Source: Anas platyrhynchos (taxonomy: Eukaryota > Chordata > Aves > Anseriformes > Anatidae). Taken from it: a stretch of 64,000 nucleotides of DNA. Shown piece by piece: positions 35,101 to 45,518 of this stretch. The DNA is taken from assembly GCF_047663525.1 (NCBI RefSeq), contig NC_092602.1, positions 7,313,501 to 7,377,500 of the forward strand, read 5' to 3'. The notes beneath the pieces were generated by a model, which made no database searches, had not been told where the DNA came from, and worked only from the letters and a program-made list of their open reading frames with translations. Numbering within the stretch: position 1 is the stretch's first letter; every line of letters begins with the position of its first letter. Position numbers and translations under genes: made by a program.

Positions 35101-38100
35101 GTGAAGCAAGAGTGTATACCCCAGGTCCCAGAGGCAGCCTTAAAAGCTCTTTTAGAAATGCAAAGAAACAGGTGGATTTCTTGGCTGTGAAGAAATAAAG
35201 GCCCTTTGGTTTAGACTGGGGGGGAGTAGAAGTGAGGGGTGTCTGCATGTGCAGTGCTGGTGGCCGTGTCCCTCTGAGCAGCCCTGTTCCCACCCCAGGC
35301 CTCCTATCTGTGTAGCCAGGGAGCATCTCACATGGTTTTTTACACCCATAAATAAAACGCAGTCAAAAGCTGACTGCTTTTTGCTTAGGGTTCAGGTATA
35401 ATGCAAGCCATAAGCCATCTTAAAAAAAAGAAAAAATAGAAAAATCTGGTTCCATATCTGAAAGCGCAGTCCTGTATTCTCTGGGGTGCCCCTGGGGAGA
35501 GAGCTGTGGTTCAGCCCAAGGGTGCCAATTCCCTCAGAGCTCTGGATGCAGTGTCAGGGTTTCAGAAAGAATTGGTGGATAACAGGAGAGCTGTGTGGCT
35601 GGTTCTCTCACACTCCTTTGACATGAGCATGGCTTAGAGGTTAGTGTGGAGCGGAGATGGGAGAAGATGGGGAGTCCCCAGCTCCGGCTGGATGGGATGG
35701 GATGAACCAATTCCTGCCCCTCTGTGCTTTATCCCAGAAACGCTGCCTGTTACAAAACAAGCAGCAAGTACTTGGAGATCCTCCAAGCCCAGGTGTTTTC
35801 AGAGCACGAGGGTGTTGTGAGCAGCCCTCCTTCCACGGACTGCTCGCTGAGAGCTGCTGCGTGCTCTGGCAGCTCTGCTCCTGGAGCAGCTCCCCTCCGG
35901 TTTCAGTCGGTCTCAGTGTGCATCTGAGTCACCGTCCGTGTCCCAGTTAGCACCTCTTAAATTAAATCGAGAGCAACCCTCCTGATTCTGGGCTCAGAAT
36001 ACCCCAGATTTGGGAGGGCACATCCCAGCTCCCCAGAGAGGCTCGGAGAGCACGAAGGAAGCAGAGGGAGGGTGCTACGTGCCCCAGAGGACGTGAGGGG
36101 GGGGTTGAGATTCAGCACTGACTGTCTGGAGTGGGGGGAACCAAGCATACCTGTCCACACTGCAAATCCTGGACCAAAAACTGGGTGGGAGTTAGGAGAG
36201 CAGTGAAAAAGGAGGAGGCCACACAAGGGTGCAGGCATGCTAGGTCCGTGTTTGGCCCTAATTCTCCCCATAGCGAGAGCAGGCGCTGGCACTAATGTAG
36301 CCCCACTGCCCAGTGCTGGTACGTTCCTGGCCTGGCTCTAAAAGACATGAATAAAGTTAAAACTGAAGGGTTAAAATATTCAAATGATGTAAAGCCCCCA
36401 GTGGTGCTCAGGGTCCCAGATGACAGCCCTAGCCAAGGCAGCCACATGGATACGGGGTCCTTGCTTGCCACATCAGGGTCAGCAGCCCACCAAAAACCAT
36501 CCCGGGTATGGCTGAACACCACAGCTGGCAGGAGCAGGGCTATCCCCCACCCCAATAGGTCTCCAAACCAGCAAAACAAGGGGGATATTTTTCCCTCCTC
36601 TACTTTATTTTTTTTGCTTCTTCCTTCAAGCTGCTTTTGCTACTTCCATGTCTCTGTGGGCCACCAGGAAACCCGAGGGGATTTAGCGCAAGCCACGACT
36701 TTTCAGCACAAGTGAGCAGCCTCCGGGAGCAGGCTGGTTAGCCTAATTTAAACCAGAAGGAAACAAAAATGAATAATAAGTGAGACAAGCAAGCAGACAA
36801 AAAGCAGGCTTGACATTTACATAGCGGAGTCAAGTGAACAGTTGGCAGTGTGGATTGAAGAGAGGGTTTATGTTTTTTTCATGTAATTTGAGACTCTAAT
36901 GATGGACTTATGTTGCCCGCTCTTCCTTTTTTCTTACACCTTACCTACTAAAGGAGGAGTTCTTGATGGGTAAGTGGATGCTATCCGCAAGACACCAGGG
37001 AATTTATTAGAGGTCACTTGAGCGCATTAGCTGTATCTTCTTCAGGGGGAAAAAAGCACACAAAGAAGTGTCTGTATACCTTTTATTTCCAGAGGGTTTT
37101 TTCTTTTTTTTTTCTCCCTCCCCCCATTTTTATTTTATTATTATTTTTTTAATTTTCAAAGTGCTAAGCTTGTTTATTTGCCAATTTTTATATGTACAGA
37201 AGCCCTTGATTTGATTTTTACTTTAGTGACATTTATTCACCCTCTTTATTAAGGAAGCTTTTTTATTTAAAAAAAAAAAAAACACTCATTTAAGAATGTT
37301 TCCTTTTTTTCCCCCCCAAGATTTATGTAGTTTATTTGTATGTATATTCCTTTTTTTTTTTTTTTTTTTTAGATTTCCCTCCTTTTAGGTTAAATAAGGG
37401 CTTTTTCCTCTGTTACACCCTTTTTATTTAGTTAGTTACTTTGACTGTTTGGTTGCCCGTTTACTTTGTTGAACTCTTTTGTTTAACATGAATCGCATGC
37501 TGATACTCTTTGCATGATCTCTAAAATCTTCCCGTTATCATAGCAGGGGGAAAAGAAGTTTCTTCTTACTGTGGATTTCTTTCAGGGATATGTGCTTTTG
37601 TTTTCTTCTCTTTCTTCTTTTTCTTTCTTGCTTTCTTACTTTGTTTGTTTCTTTCCTTTCCTTTTGTTTCAGTGCATCATGATGGTAAAATTTCTGGGTT
37701 TATTTAAAAAAAAAAATAAATCAAAGTAAAACCAGAAACAATCCCCCTTAAAAAAAATGTTCAAACAATGCCACATGGCTTTTTTGCTTTCAGATCTCTC
37801 AGTCAGGGTCTTCTGCTGACCTCTTTACCAAAACAGACAGCCCGCCGGGCAACCTAGCCAGCCAGAACGGAGAGTATCATGAATATGACTCAGGAAACGA
37901 TACTTCCTCCCCTCCCTCCACTCAAACGAGCTCATCCAGGTCCAAGGACAGCCAGGAGAAAAGAAGTCTAGTCCATGATGGCTTTGGCCATGCCTTCTCG
38001 TCCGGGAAGCCCAAACTGGCCAACAGTGATAACAGCTCTGATTCAGGAAATTCCTTCACCAGTTGCTTTTCCCAGACCAAGGCGACAGCTTTGGAAAATC

Positions 38101-41100
38101 TGTCTCCAGATGCCCAGGGACAAGACCGAAGGTCAGTGATTACCAGCAGCTGCTGCTGGCAGCCAAATACCTGCTATGGCGTTGCTCTGTATCTCCTGCC
38201 TGCTTGCCAGTTGCGGCAGTGAGCTGGCAGGGAGGTTTTTGTGGTCTGGAGAGAGTTAGATGTAAATCAGACCCGCGGTCTTGCCAGTCTGGAGTCGGGA
38301 ACCCAGCATTGAGCAATGCTTTAGCCCGAGGAGGAAGATGAAAACGCAGCCATCCCATCCCTGGGCATTGCCTGTGCCTGCTCTTCTGGTGTTAATGTGG
38401 CTTGTCTGGGGTTTGGCCCCATGCAGAGCAGTGTCCTGAGCACAGCCCTGCTCTGCTGGACACGACCGTGTCCTTGGGCCTTCTGGGCAAATTCTGGAAA
38501 GGTGCCTGAGGGGTTCCCTTGCAAATTATTTTACTGTGGGGAAGGGGAATGGGGTTCATTTTCACTAAAATCATTACAAGCTATTTTTTCACCTGTCCAA
38601 TTGAGCCAAATCCAGTCTGTCCCTTCCTGCCTCCTTTCAGGACTGGTCCTGGGCGACCAGACAGCATTTTGTGCATGTGGGGATCACAGGGAGAGGCAGG
38701 TGCTGTGCTGGCTGTGGGATAACAGCAGCAGCTCTACACTGGTACCACAGTGCTGCTGGAGCTGGGAGCTGGAGTCAGGCACAGTCTGGAGCCACAGGAC
38801 ATCATCAGGAGAGGGACGGAGGTGCCAGCCTCCATCACTGCCTCCCTTTTCTGGGGATTTGCTCAGTGATGTTGAGGATGAAGGCGCTGAAGCATAAGGG
38901 CTGGTACCCAAGGCTGTGCTCAGGCGGTGGTGTTAGGGAGTGATTCCAGGCCCTCAGGTCTTAAACACCAAAAATTAGAGCCAGGCTGTGGTCCGGAAGC
39001 GGGAAGGAACCGGGAGAATTGGTATTAGGAAGGACGAGTCCCAAATTTTCAGTCAGAGGACACAATTTTAAGGCCCTCTATACTTCTCACACCGTGACTC
39101 CAGTGAGATAACTCTGCCTTCGCATGGGTGGAGCTGGAATTGCAGCTGGCCACTGCTGTTGGTAGGCCAGCCCCAAAGCACAGCCAGGACACTTCTCCTG
39201 GAGGTGCAGAGATTCACACAGACCTCTCAAAAGGCAGCGGGACGTGCCTGCTCACACTGCTGTGCAGGCCCACAGCTCTGGCTGTCCTTGCTGTAGGGCT
39301 TCTCCTCGCCTCGCTGCCTCCCCAGGCCTGCAGGGCACGGGGCAGAAGAGCTGCCTGAGACCTGGAGGCTGAGCTCTTGTGCTCTGACAGCAGGAGCCTA
39401 GGAAACCAGGAGGTTTTTATCCCCTTTGGGACTGGGAGGACGGGAGTGCTGTGAGCTCATGTAAGCCATAAGCCACGGCTTAACTGACCACCCGAATGTA
39501 TATGTTTTCAGAGCGTGCCTGTCCTTGTGTCTCAGCTGTTCGGAGGAGAAGAAGCGAAATTTGTCCCCGTCCCCAGCCCCCAGCTCCCCAGCAAGGCCGT
39601 GCTCCCGCAGCGAGTCGTACAGCAGCACGGACAGGTCCTCCCCTGGCTCCAGCCGCTCCAGCCGCTCCCGCTCCTCACACCACAGGGCCTCCCCCAGGTA
39701 CTCCCGAAGCAGGTCCTGCTCTTCAGGGAAGAGGTAAGGCCAGTGCAAACGGCTGTCTCTGACACCCTGGGCAGCTTCCAGCCCTTTGCAGGCTGTCAGA
39801 CTCCTCGGGGAACTGGGTGAGAGGGTTTTTGTCTGTGGATTGGGAACCACATAGCTCCTGCAATATGGGACATCTCTTCCCCCCATCAGCCAAGATTAGG
39901 AGGAGTCTGGTACTGTCTCGCCTTCCAGCATCTTTAACTCATACATTTATTCCCTATCCCCAGGTCTTCTTCACGGTCCCCCAGCTATTCTTCCAAATCC
40001 TGCAAAAAAAGTCCTGGAAGCCGGAGTTCAAAGCCTCGCCGGAGCCCCAGTTACTCCCGCTACAGCCCCAGCAGGTACAGCTGCCTGCATGAGATAATTG
40101 CTGCCTCATGCCTCCCCACTGCCTTGTACTCCAGCCTGGTGCCCTCTGTCAGCCCCAAACTGTTCCCCAAGCTTCCTCGCTGGGTGCTTCAGGCACTCCA
40201 GTACTTCTCAGCAGAGTGAAGGAGGAGCAGGGAGACACAGAGCAAGGTTTATCTCCGTATGTTATGTTGGCCTGCAGCCCTATGGAAATATCTGCCCGTT
40301 TATTGCCCCAGAGCTGGTGCTGGAAGCAGAGGACAGAGCCCAGCAGCGAGCCTTTCGCTTTCTGTGGCAAGAGGGGATTTCCTATAGCTGAGAAATACCC
40401 ACCCTGCATTGATTCAGAAGAATTTCACCCTGAAATGTCCCGCTCTCAGGGCAGGGAGGGAGGCTGGTGTACCCCCAGCACTGAAGCACCGCAGCACCTC
40501 GTACTCAGTGGCTCTTCCTCCGCTCCGAGCTGCTGCAAAGGACGCGCTGCTCGGCAGGGTGCACAGATGGCTGCCTGGGGATGTTTGCCAGGGCCTCGTG
40601 CAAGCAGGAGGTGCCTCACAGGAAAACCCGGGGAGCTCCGGGGCTGTGAGCAGTGGGCAGAGCGTTAGGCTCCAGCCGGGTCTGCCTTTGGCTTCCATCG
40701 TCCAAGAAGCCCGCGGCAGCCAGCAGCACGCCCCTGCGGCGGGGCTGCAGCCCTTGTCAGAGAGAAATCTTAGTGCAGCAGGGAAAGACGTGCAGCAGGG
40801 AAGCTTTTCAGGGCTGCGGCTCTGCCAAAGAGGTGTCAGGCCCTGAGAAGTGTCCCTGCTGTGTGGGCAGATGCCAGGTACCCTCGTGCTGGCGCTCGTT
40901 CAGCCACGCAAGGGGAAGCACGGTCCAGGCGGCTCCGCTCACTCCACACCCTGCAGGAGACACACATCTCACAGCTCAGCCCCGGAGATGCCTTTGGGCA
41001 GTTGTTTTTTTTTTTTTTCTTTCTGGTAACATCTCTGCTGCTGAGCATACTGTGAACATTTGGCACCCTTAAATGTTACATTCCCGGGGCTTGATTCCTG

Positions 41101-42728
41101 CAAGCTGCGACAGTCCCTGCTCTGCCGTAGGAGAATGTTTCCTGTGTGCAGGGCCCGGGCTCCTGCTCTGTAACGTCGCGCTTTGCAGATGGCAGCGAGC
41201 AGTGAACGGGGTGTATGAAATCATCCGTGTACCGCAGAAGGGCCTGTGCTGACGTGTACGGGAGTTTAACAAAAGATAAAACCATAGCAACCCCGACACT
41301 CCTTCTGGCGAGCCGTGCGGCCCTGCAGGGGTACCTGGGGCCCTCGGTGCGCGTGGGGCCCGCTGGCAGGGCCGTGCTCGCCTGGTTTCGCAGCACAGCC
41401 AGCAGGAGCAGCTTTAGCAGAGCTGTGGAAATACCGAGTGCAGCTACAGGCATGGGTACGGGGGAACCATCTTAGCTCAGCAGCGTGGGACAGCCGGGAG
41501 ACTGCTGAATCCTCCAGGCAGCCCAGAACTGGTCGGTGTCTGTCTGTCAGGCCCCACAAGTGTCTCACTGCCCAGCTGGTTGCGTGTGCAGGGCTGATGC
41601 CACCAGAGCTCCGAGCTTTAGGGTGCTCCCTTTTGGAGCTGCGCGCCTTTCTGGGTTGTTTTCTGGGCATTCAACCCCAACGCAGCCAACTGCACCCGCA
41701 CGAGCCCAGCGCTGACTGTTCCCAACCTTCCCTAGGGACCGTGAGCGAGAGCACAAGTACGGCTCCAGCGAGAAGGAGTCGCACAGAGAGCGCGACCGGC
41801 GGCGGCGGTGCTCCTACTCGCCCCTGAGGAAACGCAGGAGAGACTCCCCCAGCCACCTGGAAGCGCGGCGCATCACGAGGTATGGGGACATTCTGGGACA
41901 CCGGCCTGTCCCTTGGAGGGAGGCAGGTTCAGCTGTCCCTGCTGGGGGACGTGGGATGTTCTCTGCTCCCAGCCCTTGCCCGTGGAGGTTTCTCCCATGA
42001 GCCTGATCAGCAGGCCCGTCTGCCACTCCTAGAGCTTCAGGATTTCCAGCTAGAGGCAGAGAGAGGATGCAGGGGTCTCATTTACAGCCACTGAAGAAAA
42101 AAGGCAGATGAAGTCAGAGCAGGGACTTGCCCATCAGATACGAGATGCATCCCCCTGCAGGCTGTTTGCTTCGCCCTCTCCTGTGGTCGATATCCCAGGC
42201 ACAGAGAGCCTGTAACCCTCACGCTGAGGGCTTCTGGGGACAGCATCAGGCAGAGCCCAGCCTCAGACTTGGTGCTTGGGGCGTTCCCCAGGGCCCTGGA
42301 AGTGGGTGGCAGGAATCCCAAAGCCTGTCAGCTACCTACTTTATTTCTTTTAAATAAACAAACAAGCCAGGAAGCTGTCAGTACAGCGTAAGCAATGCTT
42401 ACTGGAGGTTTAGGCAGTAAATCTGTCCCGGTGTTCCTGGTAACCCACATCTTTCTGTCCCCACAGTGCCCGCAAGCGCCCCATCCCCTACTATCGGCCC
42501 AGTCCTTCCTCCAGCAGCGCCAGCAGCTACTCCTCTTGGTACAGCAGCTTCAGCCGCTCCCCCAGCCGCAGCCGGAGCTACTCCAGCTCCCGGACGAGCC
42601 GGAGCCGCAGCTGGAGCAGCAGCAGCGGGGAGGGCAGGAGCCGCAGCCGCAGCTCGGGCCCCAGAAGCAGCCGCAGCCGGAGCAGGAGCTCTGAGTCAGG
42701 AGGCAGCTCCGACAGCCTGCGGCGCTAG
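10972..42728 (+). CDS. SRRM4: SRRM4 (nSR100), serine/arginine repetitive matrix protein 4; 13 coding exons, 613 aa
   Basis: Nuclear SR-related splicing factor of neurons and sensory cells that promotes inclusion of neural microexons by acting close to their 3' splice sites. Joined exons: 10972-11102, 21620-21763, 23773-23856, 24137-24208, 25726-25752, 26447-26497, 29140-29232, 30196-30358, 37794-38131, 39512-39733, 39964-40074, 41736-41879, 42467-42728. They total 1842 nt, open throughout, 613 codons plus TAG; the human protein, as I recall it, is 611 aa. Every intron is GT-AG. The N-terminus MASVQQGEKQLFEKFWRG is a family signature. Then come Lys-rich and RS-rich blocks (about residues 85-200), a Ser/Asp/Asn-rich linker (255-367) holding EYDSGNDTSSPPSTQTSS, RS repeats, and the C-terminal eMIC region (about 470-540) spanning exons 11-13. 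The start has a strong context (GCCATGG). Neighbouring HSPB8 confirms SRRM4 over the paralogue SRRM3. Confidence 0.97.
14591..14636 (+). repeat. Short tandem array of a 10-11 bp unit
   Basis: Five imperfect copies of a CTCCCAGTGC-like unit lie in a row inside SRRM4 intron 1. Confidence 0.7.
20085..20100. repeat. TA dinucleotide repeat
   Basis: About eight TA units in SRRM4 intron 1, next to further TA-rich sequence. Confidence 0.8.
21620..21763 (+). CDS. SRRM4: SRRM4 coding exon 2
   Basis: Frame-preserving exon of 144 nt with a CCCTCTAG acceptor and a CAG|GTAGGG donor. It encodes a weakly conserved stretch ending in the basic run ERRSHARRRSR; TNGWARGKE aligns with a TNSWERDK-type segment in mammals. 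A second acceptor in the same frame lies 12 nt downstream (21632). The exon is assigned by frame, splice sites and the match in total length. Confidence 0.85.
21764..23772 (+). other. SRRM4 intron 2 with a large AT-rich island
   Basis: Starts GTAGGG and ends GATTTAG. The last 600 bases (about 23150-23640) are strongly AT-rich, unlike their GC-rich surroundings. They carry an octamer ATGCAAAT (23400-23407) and several AATTAATT cores. I see no coding potential. Confidence 0.75.
23773..23856 (+). CDS. SRRM4: SRRM4 coding exon 3 (lysine tract)
   Basis: An 84-nt exon after GATTTAG, ending CGGAG|GTGAGG. It encodes PPPARG followed by six lysines, all AAG codons, then SGRKKRR, matching the PPPSSRGKKKKKK block of mammalian SRRM4. 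The frame has no internal ATG, so simple ORF searches miss the exon. Confidence 0.95.
24137..24208 (+). CDS. SRRM4: SRRM4 coding exon 4 (second lysine tract)
   Basis: A 72-nt exon after CCCCCCCAG, ending AACAG|GTATTT. It encodes SPSYSPSPVKKKKKKSSKK, almost identical to the family block. Intron 3 before it is only 280 nt. Confidence 0.97.
24209..25725 (+). other. SRRM4 intron 4
   Basis: Starts GTATTT and ends TTGCAG. It has an AT-rich segment at about 24740-24900. I see no gene or recognisable repeat family. Confidence 0.75.
25726..25752 (+). CDS. SRRM4: SRRM4 coding exon 5, a 27-nt microexon
   Basis: A 27-nt exon between TGTGTCTTGCAG and the donor GTAAGA. With the borrowed bases it encodes RLSSKKRRH, matching RSFSKKRRH of mammalian SRRM4. 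The length is a multiple of three, so skipping would keep the frame. A TGC lies directly at the 3' splice site, the type of motif SRRM4 protein favours. Confidence 0.93.
25753..26446 (+). other. SRRM4 intron 5
   Basis: Starts GTAAGA and ends TTATTTAG. Its last 150 bases are AT-rich with TAATTA cores directly before exon 6. No other feature seen. Confidence 0.75.
26447..26497 (+). CDS. SRRM4: SRRM4 coding exon 6
   Basis: A 51-nt exon with acceptor TTATTTAG and a consensus donor GTAAGT. It encodes SSSPKSKRKEERKHKK, conserved in the family. It ends with CA, which joins the C of exon 7 to give His where mammals have Gln. Confidence 0.95.
26498..29139 (+). other. SRRM4 intron 6
   Basis: Starts with the consensus donor GTAAGT and ends CTTAAAG. 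It contains a perfect hairpin at 27443-27492. A stretch at about 28640-28760 faintly resembles the 3' part of an avian CR1 retroelement, not strongly enough to call. Confidence 0.75.
27443..27492. repeat. Perfect inverted repeat, 20-bp arms and 10-nt loop
   Basis: Left arm 27443-27462 contains TGGTTTATCCCCAAAGAGC; right arm 27473-27492 is its exact reverse complement. The loop is 27463-27472. Perfect pairing over 20 bp this close together is unlikely by chance. Confidence 0.95.
29140..29232 (+). CDS. SRRM4: SRRM4 coding exon 7 (Arg/His-rich)
   Basis: A 93-nt exon after a weaker acceptor (CTTCTTAAAG), ending AGCAG|GTAACG. It encodes SRGRTRKAHRHRHRHHSRSE and then a Ser-rich end. This corresponds to the SRPRKSHRHRHH block of mammals. 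Confidence 0.94.
29233..30195 (+). other. SRRM4 intron 7
   Basis: Starts GTAACG and ends TCTGGAG. It has a short A run at 30005-30018. Nothing else recognised. Confidence 0.75.
30196..30358 (+). CDS. SRRM4: SRRM4 coding exon 8
   Basis: A 163-nt exon after TCTTCTGGAG, with a perfect GTAAGT donor; it changes splice phase from 2 to 0. It encodes HRARSREEGRKTRRRCSQHH and ends LYSFLSPKEV, matching the HRGRSPEEGQKSRRRHS to LSARGV stretch of mammals. Confidence 0.94.
30359..37793 (+). other. SRRM4 intron 8, ending in a very T-rich tract
   Basis: Starts GTAAGT and ends TTTCAG. It opens with an AT-rich block (about 30400-30680). It carries a T run at 33511-33533 and closes with nearly 900 bases of T- and pyrimidine-rich sequence (about 36890-37793) before exon 9. 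No coding exon is supported. Confidence 0.75.
37794..38131 (+). CDS. SRRM4: SRRM4 coding exon 9 (largest internal exon)
   Basis: A 338-nt exon after TTGCTTTCAG, ending CGAAG|GTCAGT. It encodes residues 256-367 and opens ISQSGSSADLFTKTDSP. It contains EYDSGNDTSSPPSTQTSS and DSGNSFTSC, all recognisable SRRM4 segments. The frame has no ATG, so simple ORF calling misses it. A very T-rich intron end precedes it. Confidence 0.96.
38132..39511 (+). other. SRRM4 intron 9
   Basis: Starts GTCAGT and ends TTTTCAG. No gene, repeat or notable motif seen. Confidence 0.75.
39512..39733 (+). CDS. SRRM4: SRRM4 coding exon 10 (RS-rich)
   Basis: A 222-nt exon after ATGTTTTCAG, ending AAGAG|GTAAGG. It encodes CLSCSEEKKRNLSPSP, then a Ser/Arg-rich stretch including HHRASPRYSRSRSCSSGKR. 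The opening CL(x)C motif parallels CLEC in mammals. Confidence 0.94.
39964..40074 (+). CDS. SRRM4: SRRM4 coding exon 11
   Basis: A 111-nt exon separated from exon 10 by an intron of only 230 nt. It encodes SRSPSYSSKSCKKSPGSRSS and ends RRSPSYSRYSPS, the lead-in to the eMIC region. Donor GTACAG. Confidence 0.95.
40075..41735 (+). other. SRRM4 intron 11
   Basis: Starts GTACAG and ends CCCTAG. It has a T run at about 41005-41018. Otherwise unremarkable GC-rich sequence. Confidence 0.75.
41736..41879 (+). CDS. SRRM4: SRRM4 coding exon 12 (eMIC core)
   Basis: A 144-nt exon after CTTCCCTAG, ending ACGAG|GTATGG. It encodes a highly charged DRERE...RERDRRRR run followed by SYSPLRKRRRDSPSHLEAR. The latter is the most conserved piece of SRRM4 and part of the eMIC domain needed for microexon inclusion. 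Confidence 0.97.
41880..42466 (+). other. SRRM4 intron 12 with a possible internal poly(A) signal
   Basis: Starts GTATGG and ends CCCACAG. An AATAAA lies at 42353-42358, but no clear GU-rich element follows it. Confidence 0.7.
42467..42728 (+). CDS. SRRM4: SRRM4 terminal coding exon 13
   Basis: 262 coding nt after CCCCACAG. It opens SARKRPIPYYRPSPSSS, the end of the eMIC region, and continues as a dense RS tail ending SESGGSSDSLRR before TAG (42726-42728). The repeated AGC/CGC codons leave long accidental ORFs in the other frames, which are not genes. Confidence 0.97.
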
Positions 42729-45365
42729 GGAGTGCCACCGATGGCTCGCACGCTGCCGGCACCTCCGAATTCCTGGCATTCTCCACGTCCTTCCCACCTA
42801 CCCGGCCATCGAGAGCAATCACCCCGATACCGATGCGATGGCAGCACCGGGTCTCCCTTCCCCACTTCGGACACAGTAAGAGGCCGCCTGCGCACGGTGC
42901 GGCTCCTTCGCCACCTTGCAGAGAGGATGGGTCTGTCCCGGCTCCCCCAGCCGGGGCTGGAAGAAGGGTCGGTGCCCCACAGAGAGCCTGGTACTCCAGA
43001 TCTGCTCCGTCCTCACCAACAGCCCCCATCTCTCCACCGCTGCCATTCTCCAAGAGCCACCAGCTGGTCCAAAGGAAGAATTTGTCTCCCTGCTCTTCTC
43101 CTGCCAAACCGGTAGCCAGCAGATTAATTTCCCTTGGAGGAAGAGACACATTTAGGGAGGAATTTGCTGGGAAGCTTTAGTGATGAGTGGGGGTGACCTG
43201 TCATAACCAAGGCAAATATCAGGTCCCGTGGGTGTCTCCCCCGGAGTTTCTGCCCACTCTGCAGCAGGCCTCTTCCATGAGAATATTTATTTATTGCCAG
43301 AAGCCAGTCTCTGCTAGAAATAGAAGGCTAGGAATCCCTCCTGATGTTAACTCCAGGGGAAAAAAAAAAAAAAAAGCTCCTGCCTTTTCCTACCAGGTGT
43401 GCGTTCATCTTTCACGGGGTCGTTTTGTTTTCCCCCAGCACTGAGACTCGTGAACGTGCTGAGGTCTGAAGCAGATTTGGGAGTGGGGAGTCAGTGCCAT
43501 GGTGTGAGAAGTGAGGCTGTGGGGTTCCCCTCTTGGAGGCCTCTCCTGCAGTTTGGGGGCAGTTCAGGTTTTTCTAAGGGTTCCTTGATCTCCAAGAGCA
43601 AGGTGGGACTGTGAGGAGCTGAGGGCGCTGGGTTAGCTCCGGCGAGGTACCTGCAGCGGGGTGTAGGGAGAGCACATGGGGCAGAAGGGCTGTGTGTGAG
43701 CCAGGGAATCCCAGCTCCACATTCCCTTAACAGACAGCGGTGGTCAATAGAAGGAGGGTTTGGGGCAATAACTTCTTGAGGCTCAGGCTCCCCTTGAAGT
43801 CAGGATCAGCCTCATCACTCCAAGTGTAAACCCAGAGGAGATTTTCCCTCCCTGGCACTACACAGCCGAAAAGGCTCCGCTCTCAGCTCTGGCCACGGGG
43901 TGACCGAGCGGCTCCCCGACGCACGGCGCGGGGTTTGGCCTCCCCCAGCACTCCACCGCTGCTCCGAGGCTCTTCCCCTCCCCAGAGCTGCAGCAGGGTG
44001 CAGGGGAGCCCAGGTTGGTGCTGGGGGGACAGGAAGGGCCCCCACTAATTGCCTGTTTTTCCCAGGAGGGCCCTGCCTGCCTGGGCGGCCCTGCGGTTTT
44101 GTCTCCCTGCCAGGCTTGCCAGCCCAGCTGCCTGCGCAATTACTGTGTTTTGCAGGGTAACAAAGGCTTCTCCCAGCACAGGCTGAGCTGGTGCTGAGGA
44201 TTTTCTTTCTCTTACAACACCTGGCTGCTTAGAGACGCTAATTTAGGCTTAAGACTTCCCTCCCTCCCTTTTTCCATCCCCTCCCCTTCCATCCTGCCTG
44301 ATTATTAACAAGTTTGGGCTTAATGAGTCAAGGAGGTGTGTCATGTAAGTGTCACAGAAAAGGGCTAAGGGGAGCCAGCATCTGCTGGAGGAGCAGAGGG
44401 CTTAGAAAGAAAAGCAAACTCACCAGATAAAGGGTTACCCAGGGCCCTGCTCCTGCTGGCAGCAGGTAAAGGGGCCAAGCTGTGAGCAGACGAAAGACAA
44501 ACACAGCCTGGATGATTGCCTTATCAAGCAAATAAGCGTGTTATCTGCTGGAAAAAACAGTAGCGAGGGTTATTCTGCTACCTGGCTGGTACACGGGGAG
44601 GCTCGATGCCAGGGGTCCCCTTTTCCCAGTCTCATTCCCACTGCTGGTGCCCCTTGCCCTGTGCCTTCCAGCCCAAGCCCCGCTTATTTCCCAGTGCCCC
44701 TGCCTTGTTCCGTGGGGGTGATTTGAGGGTGGCTGAGGCACAGAGCTGGGCTCCTGGGGCTGCTCCGTGGGGAGACATCCAGCTCCTGGGGGCCACTTCC
44801 TAGGGCATAGAGAAAAAAATTCTTGGCAGGGCTGAGCAAATCAGGGCGCTGTGGCTGAGGATCGAAGACAGGGCGTTTGTGCAGCAGGGTGCTGATTCCT
44901 TCCCTTGCCCTGGGCCTGGCAGCAGCCCCTGGGCCATCTTCTGCAGTGAGCTCCCTTCTTGTAAAGGGCTGAAAACCTCACGCTTCTTCCCCAGAGAGTC
45001 TCTCCCAGTTTGGCATTTGAATGCTCTGTAGAAGACCTGATGGCAGTGAGCGGAGACCCAACCCCAAATCCACCGGTGCACGGAGAGTTGCCCCCTGCCC
45101 GCGTACCCCTGAACGCACACTTGTGTCTGCAGCAAGGCAGCAGCGAGCCAGGCGGGCAAAAACCAGGAAAGAAAAGAAGAGCTTCGTGGTGTAAATACCC
45201 AAACCCAGCGCTGACTGGAGTTCCTCGTGGCTGGGGACGGACGAACAAACACCGCGTCGGGGTCCGGCTGCCCCGCGCCTCCGGGACTGCCTCCGCCTGC
45301 ACAGTCCATGGCAGCTAAACGCTCCTGGGGTTTCCCAAGTGACTCGCGTTGGAGCAAACCTCTTA

Positions 45366-45401
45366 ATTTATTTATTTATTTATTTATTTATTATTATTAA
45401 T
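45366..45401. repeat. TTTA tetranucleotide repeat
   Basis: About seven TTTA units followed by TTA units, in the SRRM4 3' UTR. Confidence 0.9.
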
Positions 45402-45495
45402 TATTCTCTTTTTAATCGGACGTCCGAACGGATGCAGGTGGCCGCCGTGAGCAGTATTTATTTATTCTATTTTTTTGGGGAAAGGGGAGGTTGCC

Positions 45496-45518
45496 GGGGG
45501 GGGGGGGGGGGGGGGGGG
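45496..45518. repeat. G23 homopolymer
   Basis: Twenty-three consecutive G in the SRRM4 3' UTR; it could form a G-quadruplex in the RNA. The length may be uncertain, since assemblies handle such runs poorly. Confidence 0.9.

Noticed and set aside
10972..42728. Assignment to the paralogue SRRM3
   Set aside because: The N-terminus, the eMIC flanks and the neighbouring HSPB8 all fit SRRM4; SRRM3 lies next to HSPB1 instead.
42466..42879. Ala/Pro-rich ORF in another frame of SRRM4 exon 13
   Set aside because: A frame shadow of the AGC/CGC serine-arginine codons, not a second protein.
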